Shown here: in pieces, positions 38,215 to 49,515 of the stretch
Layout: each line of letters opens with the position of its first letter
Numbering within the stretch: the stretch's first letter is position 1
Assembly: GCA_000499405.2 (NCBI GenBank)
Contig: HG738140.1
Span: forward strand, 15,033,967 to 15,097,966
Reading direction: 5' to 3'
Source of the DNA: Onchocerca volvulus
Taxonomy: Eukaryota > Nematoda > Chromadorea > Rhabditida > Onchocercidae
DNA: 64,000 bases
Made by a program: the position numbers and the translations under genes
Notes under the pieces: model-generated
What the model was told of the DNA's origin: nothing
The model's input: only the letters and a program-made list of their open reading frames with translations
Databases searched by the model: none

Positions 38215-40067
38215 TAAAAATGTAGGAAATGTTGAAAGGAGGAAACATATCGATTTTGGAATTTCGAATGTTGCAGCTGAAGATTGTTTTGAAATCGTTC
38301 ATGCATAAAGCTATTACCACACCATTATGTGGATGCAGGAAGCGTAAAAATGTCGAGGAGGCAGTCCCAATGACGAACCTAGAAGATATTCTCAAATATT
38401 TGATTTTCTCATTCTACAAATAGCGAATCTGAAACGAGCTTTGCTGCTTAAAAATAAATATCGCATGAGTAAGTCATTTATTGCAGTATTTTAGCAAAAA
38501 TAATTCCTAACTTTAATAGCACAATAATGTTATTCATTAGCGACGAAATTAGTTTCATATGCATACAAAAATTTTTCAATTCTTGCTTAGCACGAAGTGT
38601 TTTATTTTGCACGTACTACAGATCCGGATCGTTCACCAGCCAAAGACAGTGCAATGGAGTATGAAGATTTGCTGGAAAATTATGAAATCCAACGCATCGA
38701 TATGCGACGAGATATTTCACCAATAAGTAATGTACGAGTTAAAAATAACTTGGACGAAGGTATAGGGCTGATATACGAAGCATTATGTAGACAGTAAGTA
38801 CCGGTCGTAAGCGCTTCATCGCTATGTATCTCATTTCTTCATGCAAAGAACAGCAAGATTGAACTATGATATTCAGAATCATTGGTTTGATTCTTTCGGG
38901 TAACACTGACTGAGCTTTCCAATAAGCAATTATCACAAACTGTTAGATATTCGGCTTTTTTTCAAAAATTAGTTAATGGAAACGGACGACTTTGCAGAAA
39001 TCGTTCCTTAATTGCTCTTGCAGACAAGACCAAAACGATATTCGAAAATGTACACATCGCTAGCAACTTGTCATTTGAAACTTTTTTGATCGGTTTTCGT
39101 ATGTTAGTAACAAGGAATCGTATTTTTTCAGAAGGAAAATCAGTCCTTTATGAAATTGGGAACTGGAAATCGAATGGCTGCAATTTTACTTTATGTATTC
39201 ATTCAATTCATTTGTTTCTGAATGTTTTTTGGATAATTCAATCTTTTTAATTGAAAATATTTTTACAAAAAATTGTTTTCCTTTGATTACAGATGACTGA
39301 AACTGAAACTGGAGGTAGAATAGTATTCTTGATCAGTTTGAAAATATCAGTATCGTGTATCAAAATGAGTTGTTAGGTATCAGATGCTAGTCAGAAGATG
39401 TCGAATAGACGCTATATCGCACAAGATATCTTTTGACGATTTTTGGAGAGAAAGAGAAAACTTAATAATCTCGAATTCAACTGTAGAGTAATGAAGTTAA
39501 ATTGAAATTAAATGTTCTATTTCTCTACGATTCTATAGAAAAATAGAATAATTAGTTTCGAATTTCAAGTTAATTACTTTCATCCTCCGTTTGTTTTATG
39601 GTCAGCTGAATAAGAAGCGAAAATTTATGCGCCAAGTGGATAAAATCGGTCGAAATATCTATATGTTTGAAAATTTTTGAATTTTATTCTTGCAAATTTC
39701 CAGGATTTGCGCTAATCTAGAAAAAGTGGAATTAGGATACCTGAATTATTATAATTTACCTCAAGTATGTTTAATTATTATAATATTTGGATTTCTGCAG
39801 AATGCAGCACTGTTCTGGTACAATTTGATACGTAGCAGTGAGATAGGTTTGCGTTCTCGACTTGCTACACGTCCGACATTAAAAGGAGTTGAAAGGAAAG
39901 CGACCAAACGGTTCCATCAGCAAGAGCAAGAATATCATCGATTGTGTGATTTGAATCAGTTCGATCAGGAACGATATGTGGGTGATTTCGACTCTCCTGA
40001 GCCAAAGCATCGCTTAAATATAAGATCAGAAGCCAAGAAATCTAAGAAAATGAACGAAAAATACTGA
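38215..40067 (+). pseudogene. Degenerate prolyl 4-hydroxylase alpha subunit (PHY/DPY-18 type)
   Basis: Collagen P4H alpha subunits hydroxylate prolines in the ER. Family landmarks appear in order. The TPR-like region contains VAAEDCFEIVHA, a stop, SYYHTIMWMQEA, another stop, then NLKRALLLKNKYR (38240-38460). Exon 38591-38793 carries YEDLLENYE, RDISPISNVRV and IYEALCR. Exon 39132-39194 carries LGTGNRMAAILLY. The exon from 39293 carries MTETETGGRIVF. Exon 39704-39764 leads to 39801-40067 with NAALFWYNLIRSSE and a complete C-terminus. In the last exon the family's iron-binding His (TRHAACP) aligns with Leu and the 2-oxoglutarate Lys with Glu. In-frame TAAs, unreadable stretches (38794-39130) and these losses indicate a pseudogene. 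The final exon alone is intact. Confidence 0.8.
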
Positions 40068-43000
40068 AAAAATGCAGACCCAGAATCTGGAAAAGAATCA
40101 ATAATTGTGGAATTTCAAGAAGAAAAGAATATTTTGATTCCTGTAAGAGTTATGTGAAAGTAATTAATATAAAAGAAGTATCTGTACAATAAAAATTCTT
40201 TTAGTATCTGTATAACAAAAATTCTTTTACTAATGCATCGATAGAAATAAACGTCTCTTTGTTTTGTTCATGTCGCATGTCCCCGTCTTCATCGTTATTT
40301 CAATTAAGTAACAAATTTGTAATTTACTCAAAGCGTTTTGTTTTCTCTAGTTTCACTTTTCATTATTATTACTTAATTCTTTGGATTAAATTGAATTAGA
40401 TACCATCAATTAATTCAAAACACTTTATTGTTGTTATATTTTCAGTTTCGTAAATTCAAAAGCAAAAATAAACATGATTGTACAAAATGAACAAAAAAGA
40501 AAGATAAACAAATACAACTATTCATAGAATATTTATACAGATAAAAATTTAAACTGTAAGACTATAAGGAAATGGAAAAATTGAAAGTTTCATAAAGGTA
40601 TTGATGATTATCATCATTTAAGCATAATCATTCGTCATTTATGCGATAAAATAAAATGCATATTTAAAGGAATTTTTCATTAAAGAAGATTTGATTTTTC
40701 AAAATTTTAATCATTAAATCATTAAGTTATTAATTCTTAAATTTTAATTTTTTTAAAATTAATTATTAAATTATTGATTTATTAATTCATATGTTATCGA
40801 ACTTTGATTTAATTTTGATTAATTCAGATGAATAGTTTAAGCAATGAAGAAAATGAAAATAAAAGGCTCAAAAAATGAAGAAAAGAATATTTGATTATTC
40901 GTATGGTAAAACACTAAAAGAAGAAAGAAAACAAAAAAAAGGGGAAATTAAATTTTTTGATAAATTCTTTCAAAAGATTACAATAATTAATCAAGTATTC
41001 GGTTTGTCAAGAAACAGTATTTGTTCCATCGTGCTTGCAATTGTTCAGCTTTATTCATCGTCACATTGCCATTTAATTGTTGTAATTTTGATTCATTATT
41101 GCTCTTTGAATGATATGATACAAATTGCAAAGTAAATTACACTTAATATTGTTTCTTTTTTTCGAAATTTTAAGTAATCTAAATTTCAACAGTTTTTTTC
41201 TGAAAATAGAAAAGAAAACTTCCTTTTTACCTCAGAGATAAAAAGCAATTAATATGAATATTTATTTACTGAACAATCTATTTATCAATAATTTCTTTTA
41301 TTATTCCAGTTCTCTTAGATAAACATGACATAGATAATATTAATATAAAAGTGTATGTTTACAATTTCATTCAATTCAAACTTCCAAAAAGTTTAGAATT
41401 GAAATGAGTAATGATATTATGATGCTTTACAATGAATAAAAGGGATAATTGGAAAACAAAGTACTCACAGCAATAGAAGATTAGATATTAATTATCTGTG
41501 ATATATTAGAATAGAAAGAAATGATACATGGAGAAATAATAATCATTTATTTCATGAATAATGTTCAGATTGAACAAGTTAAGATTAGAAAAATCGGCAA
41601 ATCCGAAAAGTCGGCGCATAATATTTTAATTAATTAATTTCTAATTTCTGCTGAATCAAAGGGTGAAAATATTACAAATCATTCAGCTTCATTCAGCTTC
41701 ACCAATTTCCAATGAATATTGCAATTTCATTCCGATTTCATCCAACGAAATCATATTAAAAAAATTAATTTTTTAGAATAATTCTGTTTAAATATATCAT
41801 CTTATTTATTTCAAACTTTATATAACTTTATTTAAGTATCAACTTAATACCCAATGAACTGATTTCTCTTATTCCACTTCTGGCTGTCGAATTTTAAATT
41901 TTACTTAAGCTCAAATATTTTCAAACAAAGACAGGAATTATTTGTTGTCATGATTATTTATTATCATCTCTTCCATTTCGTTGGGTTCATTTGTAGTATT
42001 CGGTTGCTGGGTGTCATTTGAAAAATTCGAAATGCTTCTCGTGATACATTACTGATATTATCACTATTATCGCATAAAAACGAGAAAAATTGGTTTTCTG
42101 GAATTCAATCAGTTGAGGTTATGTAAAAATATTTGAATTCTCATAGTAAAATTTAAAATTGTTTTTTTTTTTTATTTTTTATCACGAGAATCTCTTCCAC
42201 CTCTTACTTTTTGTCTCCCTATCAAATATTATCAATATCTAATACAATATATCCCGTCGATCTATGTCAAGAAAAATGAAATAAACTCCAAAGTGAGCGT
42301 AAAACTAACATTTAAACATTTAAGAAACTATGATATGATAAATTTGAAATACTTTTTATCGGTCACCACCCCCGATTTCTGAAACTGCAATCCAATTATG
42401 CTGCAAAAGTTGGTCCAACAAAACCTTCTCTAACAGCATATTCCAATAAGTCATCCACGAATAAGTCCACTTTATCCGAAACATGAAATATTGCTATTAG
42501 TAACTCAAATTTTACGAAATGTAATTTTTTTTCCAGTTCTGAAAATATAAAATTTTTAGTACCAAATAAGGAAAAGGAAGAAATTGAAACGAGAAACTGA
42601 ATAAAATTCAGACTAACTTTTTAGAAATCAATCAAACTTGGTGTATCGTAAATCAGCTGTATTTTTATTTGTATTTGAGGGTTCATAATTTCGAAAAAAT
42701 TCAAAGAAACCCTAAATAGAAATTGAAATTCAATTAAATTATTCGAATGTTAAACGATATACAATACATTCTTTTGGATTTCTTTTATTCATCAAAATTC
42801 TCGAAGAAAATCCGATATATTAAAATTTAAAATATTAATGAAGTACATTTAACTATTTAACTTTTTGATATTGTCTTGCAAATTTAAGTTGGTCGGAATC
42901 TAGCAAATATTTGGAAGAAGTTAGATTAAATTAATCAAATAATCTGTCAAACATTTCAAATTAGACAGATAAAAGAAAAAAACATGATCTAAAGTGATAG

Positions 43001-46000
43001 CATGTGAGAGTCCAAAAAATATGATGGCACAAGCTATAATCACGATCACGTGATAGCTCCCAGGTCCGTGTTATCGAATATATTTTCTATTCTTGCTCTT
43101 ATAAGCGGTTGTGGCCGTTTAAAAGGCAATATCATCATGTCACGCAGTATCGGATCGATACCACCTTAAAAATTGTCGTAATTTTTAATCTATTAATTCG
43201 ATCCACATATTGATATTTTCCTTAATCATACTTATCACTTTTATTTATCAGTAAAAGAAACATTCATGATATATATTTATGTTATCATATGCATCACATA
43301 CATGTAAAATTTGCTATCTGTGGCAAGTTATTTTAAATTGAACTGATAAAAGAAATTTGTTTCATTTAATTAAAGAAATTATTACGACGTAATTTTAACG
43401 GATATGAATATGACATAAACTTACACCAAATATCAAACGATCGTATATTGTACGATCTTCTGCAAAAATTGAAGAAATTCGCAAAGAAATGTTACGGAAA
43501 TGTTGATCAAGGAATGGCTGAGAAAATTTACGAGAATTTTGAAATAAATTCTGCAAACCAATTTATAAGATCATACATGCAAAGGATATTTAACATCAAG
43601 CGGAAATATATCCAAACTAAAAAATTCGCCTAATTGCACAAAGCTAGCAGAATTTGTTGAAGATGACTAAACATGTATAAATAAGTAAATAAAGTACAAA
43701 TAATTAAGTGGTCCTTTTGTTTTATTTCGATTTTATGTATTGCTTATTCATTAAATAATAACTTTCCGTATTCAAACAAATGATAACTTCCAGTTTCTTA
43801 AAAAGTGTTGCATTTAAGTTGTTCCATAAATTACGTTATTCAAATATCCTCATTCAAAGACAAAATAAATTTGTCCATATCAAACTATAAAGAATTGATC
43901 TCATTTATGACTAGCGACTCAAAAATTTTAGATAAGTTTGAAAAATTAATATTTTCTTTATCAGAAAAAACAAAACTGATGGCAATTTTAAATTTTCAAT
44001 AAAATATGTCAGTGATGTAGGGTTAAGTTTCATTGGAAAATTATCCATCATTGAGAATAGATACTGCTGCTAACGAAACTCAAATCTTCACTTCAAGTAA
44101 TAGTTCAACTATAAAATAATATGCAGTAATATGATGAAAATCGATTGAATTCAAGTTTTTATCCATTCGTTGAATTATGGCAGCCTTTGACTCCAAAATC
44201 TTTTCGATTAAGCATGATAGTTTCTATGAATTTATCTAATAGTTTTATCCATCTTCGTTTTTAGGGATTATGTTTGTTAATAGCTCAAATTTAATCAAAA
44301 TTCTTCCAATCCTACCATGAAATTGATAAGTCCAAGTTGATCATTCATATTGATTTATAAATGATTCCATGAAGTTTATGGCTCATCCTTCCTAGTTATT
44401 TGGAAGCTAAGTACGATGGATAGGCAAAAATTGAAACATAACTTAGTGATCAAATCTGAAAGGAAGGATGGATTAACAAAAAAGCACTATGAAGTTGAAA
44501 ATTCTGATACAATATTGGTAATACGATAAGTATGTATGAAATATATTGCATAAAAAATTTTTAAAAAAATGAAAATCAATTTTTTTGTAAAAATTTTAAT
44601 CGTTCTATTTTTCTTTTTTTTTTTTTTTTTTTTAATGAATCAATTGAATGAAATACATGAATTCTGTGCATTTCTCAATGATGCAATCTATTTACGATTA
44701 ATTTGAAGTTACATAATAATGTCATCATTATATTTCCATTATTATATTCAGCTATTATGATATTATTTAAATATGAATCTATTCATTGGAAAATTAATTG
44801 CTAAAATCGTAAAAGTATAACAGTATCCAACTCATTAACAAACATATTTGTCCATTATGGCATTTATCGATAGACAGCCATTAATTCTAATTTATTTTTA
44901 AATATGATAGAAATATTTTGATTTTCATCAAACATTATTAATGATATTCATTATTACGATATTCAGCCAAACAAAAAAAAAAAAAAGGGAAAGAAGTTTG
45001 AAAAGTAAAAGTTGTTGATTTATTGGCCAAATTTTTATGATTAAAATAGCATTTGCTAACTCTACGGGTAATGACGATAAATGTATTGGAAATGGTGAGA
45101 TTTTAAGCATAAAAAATGGAAAAACAGAATTTTTAATTTCAAAAATGCCTTAATCCTGCTAGTTAAAAGTTTTGCTTTCGCTTCTTTTTGGCAAGAATGA
45201 AAAATAAATTGTAATGAAATCGATGATACACCAGTAAAATTCGTATTTTTCTTTTCACATTAAGCTAATCAATTAAATAAATACAACTTTAACAAAACAT
45301 GCGATAGATGAAACGCTCATTTCTTTAAATTCAGAAAATGGCAGAGAAAAAATGGAGAAAAAGGAGGAGAAGATTAATTAGAATAGTTAAGAGTTATTTT
45401 CGTATTTATATCGAAAATGGAAGCGAAAATTATCATTTAAACGAAAAAATTATAAATTTTGATTTGATTCTATAAAACTAAAAAAAGGAGTTAGGAATCG
45501 GTTTTCTCGAAATAGAATTTGACGGTATTTTAACAATTTAAAATTGATTTAAATTATTATTATCCGAGCAATCTGTTCAAAATTATTTATCTTACATACA
45601 ATATGATATTCTTGCTATGAATCCTTGTGGCAATTCACATGCACTCCATTTAACTTTATTAATTAATATCTTTATTAACTTAGCAAGCAACATTCTTTAT
45701 GTATTTGTTAATTATAAATTATATTTCTTTTCAGTAAACGAATCGCTTGATGTAAACATGAACATTCCGGCAGTGAATTGTTTCTTATAGCAATAATAAA
45801 TGCTACCTATTTGAAAATTATGGAGAATCGGAAAAAACATAAAAATATCGAATCTGAAATCGAAGATATAATATTTACTGAAATTATTTCATTCAGGCTT
45901 GATTAGTGTCTATTTATTATAGTTATGAATAAATAAGGTATGATCTAGGTATTAGATTAGTTACTCGTATTCCGTTACATATTTGACTTTGACATTATTA

Positions 46001-46734
46001 ATAATTATTCATTATTATGATTCAATATTATTCTTTTCCTGAACAGATTAACATCATTGTTTGAATTACCATTTATTTACTCGTCATTATTTCATGATTT
46101 TAGGCTATTAATCAAAAAATGTGTGTTGTGATATTTGAAGTATGAAATGAATTTATCTAGCCAAATTTAGCTAGAATTGTAAAATTCCTATTAAATGATA
46201 TTTGAAAAAGTTTAATATTTGTTGTTAAATGTATATATTTAAATGAATAAACAGTAAATATTCAGTAAACTATATAGATTTTTATGTGATAATATGATGA
46301 TTTTCAGTATTTTTTTTGTTTCAGAACTAGAAGTATTTCGGGGCCACCGAAGTTAACATTATATGATTGCTTCAAAGGTTTTCAAACGAATCAAACATTT
46401 TAAGTATTATTGCAACGGAGATGAATTAAAACATTCTTATAGAAAGATCATCAAGAAATTTTTAAAGTTAAAAAGAAAATAAACTCCCTCAAAAATCACC
46501 CGACTAAAGTTATTGAATGAGTAGCCGATGAATCCAGAAACATGAAAAATGCGACATTAACTGTATATAATAATTTTCAACATTTTTTAAAATTACTTTC
46601 CAATTTTATTGCAATTTTTCGACCCTGAGAATTATAACAGAACTTTTTTTTGTGGTGTTTGTATAATGTAGTGCAGCATACAAAGTCCGAAAATTTGTTT
46701 TAAAAATCTTTCGAATTGATGTTTATTAAAAACT
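40068..46734. other. Intergenic DNA, no confident gene
   Basis: The only open frame with coding-like composition is 43448-43633 on the plus strand (YDLLQKLKKFAKKCYGN, ending YIQTKKFA), without clear splice or start signals. An AT-CACGTG-AT palindrome occurs at 43046-43055. Otherwise the sequence is AT-rich with short homopolymers. Confidence 0.5.
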
Positions 46735-47300
46735 AGCTGGCCCGGCCATACGCTTCGCGTATCCGGATCCAGCTAATCTATATAAATAGAAATGTCAATG
46801 TTCGTTTGTTCAAATTCTTAAACCTCCGTAAGTTCTTAAACACACACATTATCTATATTCAGAATCTTAAATATCGGAAAGTCCTTATCCTATTGCTTTG
46901 AAATTTTGACACAAAGTTGCAGTCGAATACGCGCATTTTTTTAAATATTCATCGATTGATTTCAAATTTTTATACGAGTTGCATTCCAATGGGCAAATGC
47001 TTTTAAATAATTAAGGCGAGCAATTCAAGCTTTCCGTTTGTTTTTTGCTTTGTGAGAAATGTGATTCGTTTATTTTTTGATTTCTGGGGAATGTAGTTGC
47101 GTTGCACAAATGTCGAGGTCAGGATAGTGTATAATCAAATGCTTCGTTCAAGCAATTGAAGGATCATCTCTCTGATTTTTAAAATTAGATTGTGTCTTGA
47201 ATTGCTCTTCTCGTAAATTTACCCATTGATCTAAACCGCATAATTGTAAGGATTGTCTCTGAGCTTTGTTGATCGTGAATGCAAAAGTCTATCAAATTGG
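46735..47300 (-). mobile_element. Helitron-type fragment: terminal palindrome plus helicase C-terminal remnant
   Basis: A terminal palindrome lies at 46735-46774: outer arms AGCTGG and CCAGCT, inner arms CCGG, and a central hairpin ATACGC-TTC-GCGTAT. Upstream on the minus strand, about 47251-47282 encodes AFTINKAQRQS, the Pif1/Helitron helicase motif, followed by a decayed C-terminus. The order (helicase, then terminal hairpin) matches the copy at 61.5-63.1 kb. Reading frames are broken. Confidence 0.7.
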
Positions 47301-47619
47301 GAATTGCAATCTCTTAAATTGAAATAACGTGTCTATTGGAATCATAAGAAGTTCTTCACCGATTGCTTTCAAATTTTGACAAAACCTTGTGTTCGAATAG
47401 GTTTTCATTTTTATATAGATATGCTCATTTTATATATAAGTAATTCTCTAGAAATATTTATAATCATCTAGAAGCTGCAATAGCTTATCTTGCGCTATTT
47501 CAATTTTCCTAATTTCAATAACTTGCGAAAAAAAACAATTTTGTAAAAATTCTCCACAACATCGACTAAGCTTCCGAAAAAAAAAAAAGCTTCCAGCTAT
47601 CTACAGGAGTCGATCCAGC

Positions 47620-48400
47620 TATCTATGGAGGTCGAACACGTGTCCGTCTCCAGCTAATCTATGCAAATAGAAATGTTCGTTTGTTCAAAATATAAAACTT
47701 CCGAAAGTTCCTAAGCATGCACATCATTTATATTCACAATCTTAGATATCAAAAAATCCTTAAGCCATTGCTTTGAAATTTTGATCAACATTGCATTCGA
47801 ATACACGCATGTTTTTAGATATTCATCGATTTGAAATTTTCATGTGCGTTGCAAAGATACTGATAGTCATAAATGTAAAAGTGATACATGCATATTTTAC
47901 CGAGCTTACTGAGCTTTGCATAATAAAGGCCAAATCCATTTTGCAGAAAGTAAGCGTGGTTAATAGAATCAGTCTGCTCACTTTTATTTGTCAGTCTACT
48001 TGAATGTAACGTTATGTCAAAATTTCAAATCAATGCGTTAACATTTGAACCGTTGTTTCAAAATGAACATTGAACATCTAACACAAACAGACAATCCAAG
48101 ACACGATCTAATATTAGAAGTAATATCAGCCTAATATGAGAATAGATAATTCACAAATTGCTTGAAGGAAATTCATTATACACTATCATGATCCCGACAT
48201 TTGCGCGACGCAACCAAACTCTCCATAAATCAAAAAATAAATGAATTACACTTCTCATAAAGCAAAAAACGAACGAAAAGCTCAAACTACGGGTCTTCTT
48301 TATTTAAAAACACGCGCCTATTTTAATGCAACGCGGCATGAAAATTTCAATCAATCGATGGCAAACTTGAAACGTTGGAGGAGGTAGCTGCAGTCAATGC
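47620..48400. mobile_element. Second and third Helitron fragments, in direct and inverted orientation
   Basis: Segment 47655-47870 repeats 46775-46990 directly (AGCTAATCTA, CGTTTGTTCAAA, CATTGCTTTGAAATTTTGA). Segment about 48060-48300 is the reverse complement of about 47020-47210, including GTCGAGGTCAGGATAGTGTA versus its diverged counterpart. This is a nested or rearranged cluster with no intact frame. Confidence 0.65.
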
Positions 48401-48539
48401 AGAAAGAAGGTGTGGTGAATAAATTCTATCCGCTTATGAAGACGCGGGCGGGGACGAAATCAAAAAATTCATTATTATTTGTTATTATTTATCGTTATTT
48501 ACTATTAATAATTCTTTATTATATTACGCAGCAGTAAAA

Positions 48540-48730
48540 AATCAATAATATCAATGAAACAAATCTAATGATAAATTTATAAACTAAAAAAAGCGAAAAC
48601 GACTAAGGGGTAAAAAACTCGAGTCGGAGCACTAAACGCTCCCGTTGACATTCCTGTATAAAATGATAGAAAAGGGCGACTTTGTTAAAGCGTGATGATA
48701 ATGCGCCTTTGTTGGTGCGTTAGGGTAATC
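48540..48730 (-). mobile_element. LTR-like element copy B, truncated
   Basis: The minus strand is similar to plus-strand 54370-54590. Shared features include CACTCTCACGCACTAATAAA-like sequence, GGCGCATCATCACGC, GCGCCCTTTTCTATCATTTTAT and GCTCCGACTC. The SL1/AATAAA end is missing, so the copy is truncated on that side. An ATT-rich stretch (48735-48941) adjoins it. Confidence 0.65.
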
Positions 48731-48734
48731 GACA

Positions 48735-48941
48735 TTGACCCTAGTTGAGGGTTATAAAGAATTGGCCAATTATTTATTATTATTCAGTATTTATTGTTTA
48801 TTATCATTTATTATTATTCATCATTCTTTATTAGTATTCATTATTATTTATTGTTTATTATTTATTTGTTATAATTTATTACTTTTCACTATTCTTTATA
48901 ATTATAATTACTATTATCATTATCAGTATTATTATTATTAA
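48735..48941. repeat. ATT/TTATTATT-rich low-complexity tract
   Basis: Imperfect TTATTATTTA-type repeats. A similar ATA-rich tract follows the Helitron palindromes at 61880-62160, so the tract may be an associated part of the mobile elements. Confidence 0.8.
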
Positions 48942-49102
48942 TTGCCGTATCTTTTACTCAAGGAGAAGAAAGAGAGAGATGGAAGGAAAAAGGAGAATGA
49001 CAGAAAAAAGGTGGGCGGAGTAAATAAACTCCACCTCCTCACCTATTTTCAGTTTTCACGGACGTGATACGTGAAAAAAGTAACCATATTTACTCATAAA
49101 GA

Positions 49103-49385
49103 ATGTCTGCTGGAGTACAAGTTTGTGTCAAAATTTGAAAAAATTTGAAAGCAATCGGTGGAAAACTTCCCCGTAGATCCGTAATTAGTAAAAGGTAGCA
49201 TTCACATTTTTATTTATACAGATTATGCATTATAATTATTATAGCTAATTATAATTAATGATAATTATAAATATTAAGAGAGACTATTGGAGTACAAGTT
49301 TGTTCAAAATTTGAAAATAATCGGTGGGGAACTTCCCGAAGATCCATGGTTAGTAACAGGTAGCATTTGCATTTTTATTTATATA
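49103..49385. repeat. 177-bp period duplication of mobile-element flank
   Basis: TGGAGTACAAGTTTGT followed by AAAATTTGAAA, AATCGGTGG and TAGCATT recurs at 49111 and 49288. The end motif CATTTTTATTTATACAGA also occurs beside the Helitron fragments near 58315 and 61520, which suggests a derived terminal segment. Confidence 0.75.
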
Positions 49386-49515
49386 GATGATAATAAAAAC
49401 ATAATTGTACAAACTTATCATAGAGATCAAATACTGACTAATAATAAGCAAACTAATCGAATTCAATCAGAAAAATGATGTGATTTGTTTTTCTTTTTAT
49501 TTTTTTGTCAAAATT

